Shown piece by piece: positions 13,752-21,727 of a stretch of 45,982 bases of DNA. The notes under the pieces were generated by a model. The model had not been told where the DNA came from, made no database searches, and saw only the letters and a program-made list of their open reading frames with translations. This DNA is from a virus, in the IMG/VR virus record IMGVR_UViG_3300030104_006634, positions 1 through 45,982 of that record. One strand, 5' to 3'. Both the position numbers and the translations under genes were made by a program. Position 1 is the first letter of the stretch; each line of letters begins with the position of its first letter.

Positions 13752-14138
13752 TTATAATAGCCAATCAGAGCAAATACCCCAAAGTTTACCATCAAAATAT
13801 ACTTCAGGATATTTCCAAATAAAACCATTAGACGTTAGAGCAACTTCATCATTTTGATGCCAGAAACAATGTATCTTAGGTTTCTTCAACATAAAATGTA
13901 AAGCTTCTATGTTTTTTGCATGACAGAAAAATTTGGGATTCTCTAAAAAACTTACTTCTATAGGGTATTGAGGTTTGTCATGGCCCAAATATAGGTTACC
14001 ACGTATAAACCAAACATCCACTTCAACATGATAACCTAATTCAACAGCTTCTTTAATGTAGTTGTTAGAGTTTTCTCTGGCCGGGTCTATGCCTTTCCAA
14101 TTACCTCTATGAGCTATTTTAATTATAGTATCAGTCAT
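13752..14138 (-). CDS. Short glycerophosphodiester phosphodiesterase-like protein
   Basis: A 128-residue protein with IAHRGNWKGI (His-Arg pair), a conserved ENS.N.IKEA, HVEVDVW (Glu-Val-Asp) and LYLGHDKP, matching the N-terminal catalytic face of GDPD enzymes. Full-length GDPDs are about 240-300 residues, so the C-terminal half of the barrel is missing or replaced. FFCHAKNIEALHFML and HCFWHQNDEVALTS are a feature of a short GDPD-like group. It could cleave a phosphodiester in a glycan or lipid, or bind it. It overlaps the upstream fusion gene by 8 bases. Confidence 0.72.
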   Translation of the reverse strand: MTDTIIKIAHRGNWKGIDPARENSNNYIKEAVELGYHVEVDVWFIRGNLYLGHDKPQYPIEVSFLENPKFFCHAKNIEALHFMLKKPKIHCFWHQNDEVALTSNGFIWKYPEVYFDGKLWGICSDWLL

Positions 14139-15348
14139 CCCTCTTCAATACATTAATGGTTTTACTCATTCGAGTCATATGCCTACCTCCCTCAAAAGAG
14201 GTGGCTTTTAGTTGTTTAACGATTGCATCTAAAATTTCTACATTTACATACTTAGAGGGTATGGAAAAGAAATTAGCACAGTTATGTTTAACTGCATGTT
14301 CAGCCATGTAATCATCGAACACTAGTGCAGCGCGAACGAGAGCAAGCTTATTAGCAAGAATATTTACGCCTTGCCCTGTCCTACAAAAGGCAAAAACAAA
14401 GTCCACTTGTCTTGTTATTTCTTTAGCAGCGGGAGCAACGTAGTCGCCATAATCACATCCCTTTTCGTTATAGCAGCCAAAGTCAATGTACTCAATACCA
14501 TTATCCTGAAGAACCTCCTTTGCCTGTTCTTTAAGGATGTAGCCTGAGTGGTCACAACAAAGAGCTATGGGCTTTTGTCCAAACTTAGGTGCCACATTAT
14601 TAACGAAGAACTCTAACTCCTCTGGGGTACCTAAAACGTGCATACTATCCACCAAACTAGTCGTAACGCATAAGCCATCCTTAACCATCAGATCATAAAG
14701 AGGACAGATATAAAACTCACCCTTACTCTTCAAGTTCTCGGAGATCATCCTATTTGCATACTTAATAAACAAATCTCCACTATTAAAGTAATATACCCCA
14801 ACCGCAGCCTCATTACTAATAACTTCTTTTTCTCTAGTCTCTACTACTTGTTCAAAGTTTTTAGATAAGGGGTCTTCGTCTTTCCTCACATAACTATGTG
14901 CAGGACTATTTGCCTTGAAAGTTAGAATATGCCCATCAGGATCTAAGTTATTTAAGACATTAAAAGGTTCTTTGAAATACACATCCGGGGTATAGACTAG
15001 CAAGCCATCAGTACCCTGGATGAGTTTTTCTGCTAAGAGACAAGTAGAGACTGCTCCGTCTGTGTCGTGATCACATACGACAATCTCCACATTGTCTTCC
15101 CCAAATTTTTGTTTAATAATTTCATCAATCGAGAAATTATTGATGTGCTCCAATCTAACAACAAAAATTAACTTGTACGAAAAGCTTTCTTTTAATGTAT
15201 CAAAAATCTCTAAATCAAGGGAGTCCATAGCCCAATCAATTATGTGCTTGTCTTTTGCCATGATTAAAGGTTTGGGCAAATGGTATCCTGCGTCTACAAA
15301 TCGTTGCGCTTTTCCTGCTATAGGAAGTAATATATTGATGTGCTTCAT
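14131..15348 (-). CDS. Fusion: sugar nucleotidyltransferase + RpiB-type sugar-phosphate isomerase
   Basis: A 405-residue two-domain protein. Residues 1-250 are a nucleotidyltransferase: INILLPIAGKAQRF and PKPLIM (nucleotide loop), TPDVYF, and KGEFYICPLYDLM. Residues ~258-405 are a ribose-5-phosphate isomerase B/LacAB fold: LCCDHSGYILKE (CDHSG), YIDFGCYN, DYGDYV, FCRTGQGVNILANK with C322 at the position of the catalytic Cys, and KHNCANFF. RpiB-type enzymes isomerise aldose/ketose phosphates. The fusion suggests that the isomerase product feeds the same sugar-nucleotide route. The N-terminal half is a paralog of the 16469..17191 product. The substrate is unknown. Confidence 0.88.
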   Translation of the reverse strand: MKHINILLPIAGKAQRFVDAGYHLPKPLIMAKDKHIIDWAMDSLDLEIFDTLKESFSYKLIFVVRLEHINNFSIDEIIKQKFGEDNVEIVVCDHDTDGAVSTCLLAEKLIQGTDGLLVYTPDVYFKEPFNVLNNLDPDGHILTFKANSPAHSYVRKDEDPLSKNFEQVVETREKEVISNEAAVGVYYFNSGDLFIKYANRMISENLKSKGEFYICPLYDLMVKDGLCVTTSLVDSMHVLGTPEELEFFVNNVAPKFGQKPIALCCDHSGYILKEQAKEVLQDNGIEYIDFGCYNEKGCDYGDYVAPAAKEITRQVDFVFAFCRTGQGVNILANKLALVRAALVFDDYMAEHAVKHNCANFFSIPSKYVNVEILDAIVKQLKATSFEGGRHMTRMSKTINVLKRDD

Positions 15349-15351
15349 AAT

Positions 15352-15834
15352 TTACCTCGATAGGTTTACATAAGTAGGCTTGGGAGAATATAAGACATCA
15401 TGAAAGATAGTTTTCATTTCTTCTGCGTCTTTGGGCCAAAACTTATCAATATTTTTAAAGCCCGACAAGTGCTCTTTATCGTCGTGTGCCCAGTGAGACC
15501 AGCCCAGCCAATCATAATCTTTGTCTCTTCCTGCCCCGAAAAGCTTAACAGGAATTTGATCTCTTTCTAAATAGTTTCTGATAAATTCAAACGGACGATA
15601 AAGGGTAAATGGAGTCATAGAATAGCAGATGGGGATCTTTCCCTCCAAAGCAATACCCGCGCAAGCCCCTACCATTAATTGTTCTGCGGCTCCTACATTA
15701 AACACCCTATCAGGGTAAGTGAGGCGGTGTTGATCAAACTGCTTCCAGCCTAAATCGCCCAAGACCAACACAAGACGAGAATCAATTGCCATCTCATAAA
15801 AAAGTAATTCAGAGAACTTCTTTCTAACACTCAT
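15352..15834 (-). CDS. Transketolase, pyrimidine-binding subunit
   Basis: A 160-residue protein corresponding to the middle (pyrimidine-binding) domain of transketolase: LVLVLGDLGWKQFDQHR, RVFNVGAAEQLMVGACAGIA with the Glu that activates thiamine diphosphate, then RPFEFIRNY. It pairs with the downstream-in-sequence N-terminal subunit at 15824..16462; the two genes overlap by 11 bases. The C-terminal transketolase domain is absent. Split two-subunit transketolases are known in archaea and some bacterial sugar clusters. Together they should exchange C2 units between sugar phosphates. Confidence 0.85.
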   Translation of the reverse strand: MSVRKKFSELLFYEMAIDSRLVLVLGDLGWKQFDQHRLTYPDRVFNVGAAEQLMVGACAGIALEGKIPICYSMTPFTLYRPFEFIRNYLERDQIPVKLFGAGRDKDYDWLGWSHWAHDDKEHLSGFKNIDKFWPKDAEEMKTIFHDVLYSPKPTYVNLSR

Positions 15835-16462
15835 TGTCTAACTCCTTTAAACCTCTTTCGTAATCCTCTTTTGTTAATTTCATGTAGTGAGCATCTAATC
15901 CACGCAGAAAGGATAATGGAGAAGGGTTTGTCCTGTGGAAGTGAATGCTCGGCAGAAATGCTTTACATCTCCTCTCTAAGTAGTCAACATCAACAGGATC
16001 GTAACAAGCATAACCATTTGCGTTTACATGAACTTCAATATTCTTTAGATTCTTTTCTTCTATATACCGTAAACTCTCCCACACAGAGCCTTCAGCACAT
16101 TCACCATCGCTCAGGGTTACGTAAACCTTTTTATGAGGGCTGGCGATTGCGCTCCCTACAGCGACGGTAATCCCTTGACCTAAACTCCCTGTGGAACAAT
16201 GAATATGATGTTCGGGGTCTAAGTTAGGGTGCCCTAAATGTTTTTCTACCAACTTGTCGGCATCATGCCCATGATACTTCTCTAAAATACAATATAAAGC
16301 ATAAGCGGCATGTCCATTAGACAGAACAAAAATATCATCAGTATTTTTTTTAGAGAAAATATTGTCAATAAAATCTATACAAGAAAAACAGCTTCCAACA
16401 TGTTCTTCATTGTGATCGTATAAAAGTTTAAGAAGTCTCTTCTTTAATTTAGCATCTGTCAT
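15824..16462 (-). CDS. Transketolase, thiamine-diphosphate-binding subunit
   Basis: A 212-residue protein with the N-terminal transketolase domain: FVLSNGHAAYALYCIL, HCSTGSLGQGITVAVGSA, and the ThDP/Mg motif VTLSDGECAEGSVWESL ending near VHVNANGYACYD (GDGE...NxNG pattern, with SDGE here). It is about 60 residues shorter than typical archaeal TktA subunits. The two subunits are encoded in adjacent overlapping frames. The enzyme would make or consume pentose, heptose or tetrose phosphates for the sugar nucleotide of this operon. Confidence 0.87.
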   Translation of the reverse strand: MTDAKLKKRLLKLLYDHNEEHVGSCFSCIDFIDNIFSKKNTDDIFVLSNGHAAYALYCILEKYHGHDADKLVEKHLGHPNLDPEHHIHCSTGSLGQGITVAVGSAIASPHKKVYVTLSDGECAEGSVWESLRYIEEKNLKNIEVHVNANGYACYDPVDVDYLERRCKAFLPSIHFHRTNPSPLSFLRGLDAHYMKLTKEDYERGLKELDNEC

Positions 16463-16468
16463 TATGAC

Positions 16469-17191
16469 TTACCTTCCTTTTTCATAGGAGAGAATATCCT
16501 CTGGAGTGCCAAGTATTAGGTGTTTATCATTCTTATCCACTCCAATTTTAAGACCATCCTCTAGGAGAAGGTTGTATATAGGGCAGATATAAAACTCACC
16601 TTTTGATCTCATGTTCCTCTCAACCAAGTCTTCGGCATACTTAACAAACATGCTACCCGTCTTGAAATAATAAAACCCTCCGACCGCATCACTACTAATT
16701 ACTTCTTTTTCTGCGGCGCGAGTAACCAAATTATTCTCATCTAAAGTTACATAACTGTGGGCTGGACTCTGTGAGGTAAAAGTACAAACCAATCCATCAT
16801 AATCTTCAGAGATATTAGACACGTTAATATGCGGCTCGAAATAGCAATCGGGAGTAAATATTGCAAGAGGAGCTTCGTTGTTAATCAGATCTTTAGCAAG
16901 AAGACATGTGGATAAGGCTCCTTGCGTAGTATAGTCCACAGATATAATTTTTATATCCTGCCCGAACTTATACCTAAGCTTGGCATCTATTGAAAAAGAA
17001 TCAATATGTTCTTGACGAACAATAAAAATTAAATCTGCATCAGTTGTATCTATAGAGTCTAGTGATTTCTCTACCAAGTATTTCCCGTCCACCTCTATAA
17101 GAGGCTTAGGTGTTGCGAAGCCGCCGTCTGCAAACCGCTGACCTAAGCCAGCAATAGGTAAAATAATATTAGCTTTCATGTGTTTTTCCAT
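16469..17191 (-). CDS. Sugar nucleotidyltransferase
   Basis: A 240-residue NTP_transferase protein. ANIILPIAGLGQRFADGG and TPKPLIEVDGK form the nucleotide-binding loop (Gly-rich plus Arg and Lys), FTPDCYF carries the metal-binding Asp, and GEFYICPIYNLLLEDG with LILGTPED closes the domain. It activates a sugar phosphate to an NDP-sugar; which base and sugar cannot be told. ATG 17191 or the second Met at 17179 could be the start; the later one overlaps the kinase gene by 11 bases. It is a close relative of the N-terminal half of the 14131..15348 fusion. Confidence 0.85.
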   Translation of the reverse strand: MEKHMKANIILPIAGLGQRFADGGFATPKPLIEVDGKYLVEKSLDSIDTTDADLIFIVRQEHIDSFSIDAKLRYKFGQDIKIISVDYTTQGALSTCLLAKDLINNEAPLAIFTPDCYFEPHINVSNISEDYDGLVCTFTSQSPAHSYVTLDENNLVTRAAEKEVISSDAVGGFYYFKTGSMFVKYAEDLVERNMRSKGEFYICPIYNLLLEDGLKIGVDKNDKHLILGTPEDILSYEKGR

Positions 17192-17855
17192 TTTTCTCTA
17201 AAAGTAACTTAGTTGTTGTAGAGTGAGAGTATTCGACAACTTTCTTTAGGGAAGTCTGGGAAGTTAAGCAGCGAGACATAAAGCTTGCAGCAAACATATC
17301 CCCAGCACCCAGAACATTAACATCTTCGATTAGAGGAGTTTTGCATTCAAAAGACTCTTTTCCATCAGTAACATAACTCCCTGTAGGGTAGTGAAGAATT
17401 GCATACCCTTTAACCTTACTCCCCAACTCATCTATGTCCATAAATAAATCCTCATCGGAAATAAAGAGATAGTCTATCTTTGAAAGATATCGCTCTATAT
17501 CCATAGCACCAGAACTTAAATCAACAGAAATTATACCATCTTCTATTTCATCGATAAAGCTAGCGTCTCGTAATTGATTGAGATACATGATATGATGCCA
17601 TTTTGCTTTTGATATAGAAGGGTTTACTGTTTTTAAATTAAGATTACCTTTGCCTACCCTAAAACCTTTTTCTTTGTTAACTAGGATCATAGCAGTTCCC
17701 AAAGCGACAGGATTTAGTTTAATCGAGAGATCACAATCTAAATTAACCAATGCGTTCCAGACATTCGCCATTGCTCCTAAAGTTACAGACTCTTCAAAGT
17801 CATGAAAGATGTGATCTACAGTTAAGTGACCGTATAAAGCAAGATCATAGTACAT
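17169..17855 (-). CDS. PfkB/ribokinase-family sugar kinase
   Basis: A 228-residue protein. YDLALYGHLTVDHIF near the N-terminus and NVLGAGDMFAASFMSR near residue 180 are the two PfkB signatures; the Asp of GAGD is the catalytic base. It is shorter than typical ribokinase (about 300 residues), missing part of the lid. It likely phosphorylates a sugar, possibly the step before nucleotidyl transfer, as HldE/HldA kinases do in heptose synthesis. Neighbours are a phosphatase and a nucleotidyltransferase, the same set as in nucleotide-sugar routes. Confidence 0.85.
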   Translation of the reverse strand: MYYDLALYGHLTVDHIFHDFEESVTLGAMANVWNALVNLDCDLSIKLNPVALGTAMILVNKEKGFRVGKGNLNLKTVNPSISKAKWHHIMYLNQLRDASFIDEIEDGIISVDLSSGAMDIERYLSKIDYLFISDEDLFMDIDELGSKVKGYAILHYPTGSYVTDGKESFECKTPLIEDVNVLGAGDMFAASFMSRCLTSQTSLKKVVEYSHSTTTKLLLEKNGKTHES

Positions 17856-17862
17856 GTAATGA

Positions 17863-18402
17863 TTATCCCATTTCCTTACTTGATATTTCTTCTTTGTCTA
17901 ACTTAGCGACTTCTTCTGGGGAAGCTTCAACTAACCAGTCAGAGGCACATCTATCATAAATCTCTACGAGAACACCCTCTCCACCTTTCACATCGCATAC
18001 TGTAGTTGCACATTCTTTAATGGCCTGAGGGGCATCGCTGGGGCAGTAAGTAGCATCCAAAGACTCAAACATAGACAAATCAAAATAATCATCCCCAACA
18101 AACGCCATTTCTGCGGGTGAGACCTGATAATCTTCACAAAATTTATGAATATATTTTGATTTATCTAAACTTAAATTATTGTCTCTGGAGCAGAAGAAAT
18201 CAATATTTCTCTTCTCTGCCATGCTCCTATTCCATTCATCCCCTGAGATCATTACAACTTTAACTCCAGCAGCTATGAATCGCTTAATTGCCGTAAAGTC
18301 CTTACATAAGAATTTTTTAGATAAAACATTATGATGTCTATCGTATTCTTTGGTTCCGTCAGTTAAAACCCCATCCACATCCAATATTAATAATTTAAAC
18401 AT
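17863..18402 (-). CDS. KdsC-like HAD phosphatase
   Basis: A 179-residue HAD-superfamily protein. LLILDVDGVLTDG at the start is the KdsC/C0 signature with nucleophile and acid/base Asp residues, VVMISGDEW is motif II, and MAFVGDDYFDLSMF is motif III/IV. KdsC removes phosphate from KDO-8-phosphate in LPS synthesis; related enzymes act on other keto-sugar phosphates. I start at ATG 18402 because the longer frame lies in the upstream gene; the overlap is 8 bases. No KdsA synthase is visible nearby, so a KDO route is not shown. Confidence 0.87.
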   Translation of the reverse strand: MFKLLILDVDGVLTDGTKEYDRHHNVLSKKFLCKDFTAIKRFIAAGVKVVMISGDEWNRSMAEKRNIDFFCSRDNNLSLDKSKYIHKFCEDYQVSPAEMAFVGDDYFDLSMFESLDATYCPSDAPQAIKECATTVCDVKGGEGVLVEIYDRCASDWLVEASPEEVAKLDKEEISSKEMG

Positions 18403-19198
18403 CCATTTCTCCGTACATCTCTCCCATGCTCCCATACCAACTCCAAGGGTATTGTTTGTTAAACTTCTCCCACCACAAATCAATAATAGGCATCGGACGG
18501 AAAATTGAATCTATATGTTTTAAATAAAAGCTCATGGCTTGCGACCTTTTAGGAGAATCGTCTAAAAGATAGTCTTTATAATTATTTAAATGATGTTTGG
18601 CTTCATCAAAGAACATAGCATAGTAATTAGACCCAATATATATTGGGTTCCGTAGATGCATCGTTCTAGTAGAGAACTCAACGGGCTCTGGCCCTTGTGG
18701 CGGTGCTTCTGAAAAGGGCATATTAAAGAATTTTAGTAAGTCACTCTTATACCCTATAAATACATGATCCTGCGGATGATAAGGATGTAAGGTATTTATA
18801 CCTACTGCACATATCTTACTTTTCTGCTTTGTCCCATCTAAGTAAGATAAAGTTTCTTCACCCTCATGGTTGAAAAAGAAATCAATCCAGGTAGTAAGGC
18901 CACTATCAGAAATTTTCTCGTCAGAACGAACCTTTAAAACAATATCCTTTTCACAATTTTCTATTCCGACGCGAGTAGAGAGTAAATGAAGATGCAAGTT
19001 TCCAGGTCCTATGTACGAGGGCTTATCATTTTCAATTAGAATAACTCTGCTATCAGTTATCTCTTTTTTATGAACCTCATTCTTCCAAGTGGAAACATAA
19101 ACCTTATTAACATTTTCGTTGGAAAGGTAGGCATGAGCATTGTCAATAGTGCTCGGCCACAGACCCCCCTGAATAACTATATCCACCTTTCGTTTCAT
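18395..19198 (-). CDS. WavE-like putative glycosyltransferase (copy 2)
   Basis: A 267-residue protein beginning KVDIVIQGGLWPSTIDNA with VNKVYVSTWKNE and DIVLKVRSDEKIS, the WavE family pattern. It also has a region HPYHPQDHVFIGYKSDLL that is characteristic of WavE. Two copies in one operon, with low identity by eye, suggest two different linkages or acceptors. 2 bases separate it from the next gene upstream. Transferase activity is inferred. Confidence 0.78.
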   Translation of the reverse strand: MKRKVDIVIQGGLWPSTIDNAHAYLSNENVNKVYVSTWKNEVHKKEITDSRVILIENDKPSYIGPGNLHLHLLSTRVGIENCEKDIVLKVRSDEKISDSGLTTWIDFFFNHEGEETLSYLDGTKQKSKICAVGINTLHPYHPQDHVFIGYKSDLLKFFNMPFSEAPPQGPEPVEFSTRTMHLRNPIYIGSNYYAMFFDEAKHHLNNYKDYLLDDSPKRSQAMSFYLKHIDSIFRPMPIIDLWWEKFNKQYPWSWYGSMGEMYGEMDV

Positions 19199-19200
19199 AA

Positions 19201-19788
19201 TTAAACCTTTGGAGTTAGGATTAGAAATCCTTGATGTCTGTAGTCTCTAGTAAAAGTATGAGTTTCACCAAAGGCATTAGAAATAAAGTCCGTGCCCAGT
19301 TCACCATACTTATCTTTAAACTCTTGATTCAATAACTCAAAAGGACCATCTTCATAGATCATCAAATCGTCAATAATGAAAACGTCTTTACTATTAGGCC
19401 GCTTAGACGCAATCAACTCAACTTCATATTTAAGAGGTTTATGCAGCTTAGGCTGGTCAGCTAGGTGATCATAGCTGTTGAAATGAAAGTCCGCTCCTGG
19501 GAAGTGAGCATCGAGCCAAAACAGGCAAGGCTCTTCACTCAAGTCTTCCAAAACAAGCTCCAAGCCTACAAGGGAATCCGCATTAATTAGCTTCAACCTA
19601 GGATCGAAAAATTTAGATTTACATTCTTCGTAGAGTTCTTTAACATACTCTATGCTATACAAAGATTTGAAGGGATGATTAAGGGCGTGCTGCGTCCCAG
19701 TCCCCTTTCCCGTTCCAGTTTCTACAAAAGAAGCACAAGAGTACTTTCTTAAATAAGGATTTAGATCGTGAATATATAACTCTCCCAT
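19201..19788 (-). CDS. Class I SAM methyltransferase-like protein (A)
   Basis: A 195-residue Rossmann-like protein: SFVETGTGKGTGTQHAL (glycine-rich SAM-type loop), SLYSIEYVKELYEEC (acidic end of the second strand), and LFWLDAHFPGADFHF. VFIIDDLMIYEDG is a further Asp-rich strand. The same layout is in the 21185..21727 product. Such FVETGT...WLDAHxPG proteins occur in phage and marine bacterial surface-sugar clusters and are usually annotated as methyltransferases, although the conserved WLDAH is unusual for that class and the reaction is not proven. It overlaps the upstream gene by one base. Confidence 0.68.
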   Translation of the reverse strand: MGELYIHDLNPYLRKYSCASFVETGTGKGTGTQHALNHPFKSLYSIEYVKELYEECKSKFFDPRLKLINADSLVGLELVLEDLSEEPCLFWLDAHFPGADFHFNSYDHLADQPKLHKPLKYEVELIASKRPNSKDVFIIDDLMIYEDGPFELLNQEFKDKYGELGTDFISNAFGETHTFTRDYRHQGFLILTPKV

Positions 19789-20462
19789 TACTTTACCCTC
19801 CTAAAAGGCATAATCCAAGTTCCGAACTGTTGAGCAGATTGAGCAAAGTTATGATCAACCTCTAAATTGTATTTTTTAATAGTATCCTCAATTTGATGCA
19901 TATGAATCTCAACTCCCCAGTCATGCACGGCAATGCAATCTCCTGGCTTTAGAAGGGGTGCATATGTGTTAAACTCTTTAACCTTATCTCCACCGTCACA
20001 AAAGATAAATGTCTTGTGCTCTTGAATATTTTCAGAAACATGATCTATCGTCTCCTTACTGAATACATCCTGGTGATGATAGTTGATATATGGAGAGATC
20101 TCTGCTAATTTTTTAAACCAGTGTCCGGCCCCTTCATTGGGTCTGCTCCACCAGTCTTTATCAGGGAACAATTCAAAAGTATCAAAGAATACTTTCTCAG
20201 TGATTCCTGCATAGTTAGCAAAGTAAGTGCTGAGGCACCCCTTTTGACTGCCGAACTCTGCAATGTACTCAAACTGGTGAGCGTCTAGATAGTATTCAAA
20301 CCAGGGAATGGCAAGAAAATTTTGAGACATACCTGCACCCATATACCGTTGGTTAATGGCCGCTATGTTATCTAAAGTGATTACTTTATCTGCATAAATT
20401 CTTTTAGGAATAAGGTCAGAACTTCCCTGCTCATCTGTTAACAACTTTTTATCATAAATCAT
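19788..20462 (-). CDS. Methyltransferase/CmcI-like protein
   Basis: A 224-residue protein with EFGSQKGCLSTYFANY (SAM-type loop), TFIFCDGGDKVKEF, and PLLKPGDCIAVHDWG, a pattern shared by the rhamnosyl O-methyltransferase / cephalosporin hydroxylase (CmcI) group. The combination of a Rossmann loop and a metal-binding Asp-His (HDWG) supports an O-methyltransferase of sugars. It overlaps the next gene upstream by 4 bases and the next downstream by one. Methylation of a hexose or deoxyhexose is a plausible but unproven role. Confidence 0.7.
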   Translation of the reverse strand: MIYDKKLLTDEQGSSDLIPKRIYADKVITLDNIAAINQRYMGAGMSQNFLAIPWFEYYLDAHQFEYIAEFGSQKGCLSTYFANYAGITEKVFFDTFELFPDKDWWSRPNEGAGHWFKKLAEISPYINYHHQDVFSKETIDHVSENIQEHKTFIFCDGGDKVKEFNTYAPLLKPGDCIAVHDWGVEIHMHQIEDTIKKYNLEVDHNFAQSAQQFGTWIMPFRRVK

Positions 20463-21181
20463 AGTGCTTCGTACTCCCAGTTCTTATTGTGTATTCTACA
20501 AATGTAATCCCAGCCGTCATACTGAGTTAAAAAAGATTCCTTACTGCCCTTCAGATACATAAACAACTTATCGGTAGTTTGTAAATATTCGACTAAGTAT
20601 ACTAAGGAAGTCTCTACAGTATGAATCTCATCCGCGTGTTCAATAACCTTAGACCAGTCAAATAAACTAAACCCCTCAACAGGTTCCAGAAAAACAGCAG
20701 AGTCATCGTTAGAAAATTTACTTAGTAAGTCCGACCTAGTGTTCTCGGAGAACTTACTTTCCGGTGAAGAACCAAATCCCAAATTTATCAGTTTATACTT
20801 TTTTTGCTTCACCACTTTGTTGAAAAGATTAGATTCCTTTTCACTATCCCTGCTATATTTAAAGTCTAGCATCCACATACTAGGATCAAGACCTAGCATT
20901 TCATATTTTGAATACATGAAGCTTTTTTGCGCGGTCTTATGTATTAAGTGAGACTTATCAAAATTAGCAACTCCATCAAACTTAAGATCGCCATTATCCA
21001 AAGCTGGTGAGGAATTAGAGATATACGTCACCTTCTCACTACTAAGGTAAGTATTGCAATCGTCCAGATAGTGGTCATACACAGGCCAGTAAACTTTAGA
21101 AAAGTTGATATTCTTAACCAAAGTCTGTAGAAACATAATATCTCCGAGACCTGCGGGCTGATTCACTAATAAGTTGCTCAT
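20459..21181 (-). CDS. GT9 (heptosyltransferase)-like glycosyltransferase
   Basis: A 240-residue protein that starts LLVNQPAGLGDIMFLQTLVK, the opening of ADP-heptose LPS heptosyltransferases (GDxxxxxP region), and contains KLINLGFGSS in the middle, VIEHADEIHTVETSLVYLVEYL near the end. The C-terminal pattern with conserved acidic and Ser/Thr residues fits the nucleotide-sugar side of a GT-B fold. It is shorter than typical GT9 enzymes (about 330), so the donor domain may be reduced. It overlaps the next gene by 4 bases. Confidence 0.65.
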   Translation of the reverse strand: MSNLLVNQPAGLGDIMFLQTLVKNINFSKVYWPVYDHYLDDCNTYLSSEKVTYISNSSPALDNGDLKFDGVANFDKSHLIHKTAQKSFMYSKYEMLGLDPSMWMLDFKYSRDSEKESNLFNKVVKQKKYKLINLGFGSSPESKFSENTRSDLLSKFSNDDSAVFLEPVEGFSLFDWSKVIEHADEIHTVETSLVYLVEYLQTTDKLFMYLKGSKESFLTQYDGWDYICRIHNKNWEYEAL

Positions 21182-21184
21182 GAG

Positions 21185-21727
21185 TTACTCGTTAGTATCC
21201 TCTAGATAAGCAACCATGACGTAATCTTCTCTGATGGTTGGGAGACGCTTTATCTTATACTGAGGGTTAATACTCAAAAGCTTTTTCTCAAGCTCCTTGC
21301 CGTCCCCAAAATACACAGGAACATCGTCGATTGCGATGGTGGCTGTTTTTGTGTATTCTGAAATCATATCCAACTCCTCATACGTCGGCACGCCGCCGCC
21401 CTCACCGTGAGCGTCTAGCCAGAAAAAAGTTTTCCCCTTAAGTGATGGCAGAATATCATGAAGGGCATTTGTTGACATTTCATTGAATAATTCAACTGGC
21501 AATCCCTTGAATCGCTCTTTACAATGTCTATACCTATCGGTATTCAATTCACAAGAATAGGCTTTCTCAAAGCCTATAAGTAAAGCCATCGCCACTCCAT
21601 TTCCGTAGTGTGTCCCGGTCTCTACAAAGTTTACACAGTCTCCGATATGATCACTAAATATCTTATAGCATCCAGGGGAAAAAACTCCTGGTATTTCATG
21701 CATTGTGTCTAATAAATGTTTATGCAT
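21185..21727 (-). CDS. Class I SAM methyltransferase-like protein (B)
   Basis: A 180-residue protein with NFVETGTHYGNGVAMALL, KAYSCELNTDRYRHC and FFWLDAHGEGGGVPTYEEL, closely matching the family of the 19201..19788 product. I start at ATG 21727 because it overlaps the stop of the upstream GT10 gene by one base (TAATG); an earlier in-frame Met exists. It ends with VAYLEDTNE. A sugar or lipid methyltransferase is likely, but the WLDAH signature may indicate a different reaction. Confidence 0.7.
   Translation of the reverse strand: MHKHLLDTMHEIPGVFSPGCYKIFSDHIGDCVNFVETGTHYGNGVAMALLIGFEKAYSCELNTDRYRHCKERFKGLPVELFNEMSTNALHDILPSLKGKTFFWLDAHGEGGGVPTYEELDMISEYTKTATIAIDDVPVYFGDGKELEKKLLSINPQYKIKRLPTIREDYVMVAYLEDTNE

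Noticed and set aside
17863-18402. KDO biosynthesis (KdsC) as the role of the cluster
   Set aside because: KdsA and a clear CMP-KDO synthetase are absent, and HAD phosphatases of this type serve other sugars, so only the family is stated.
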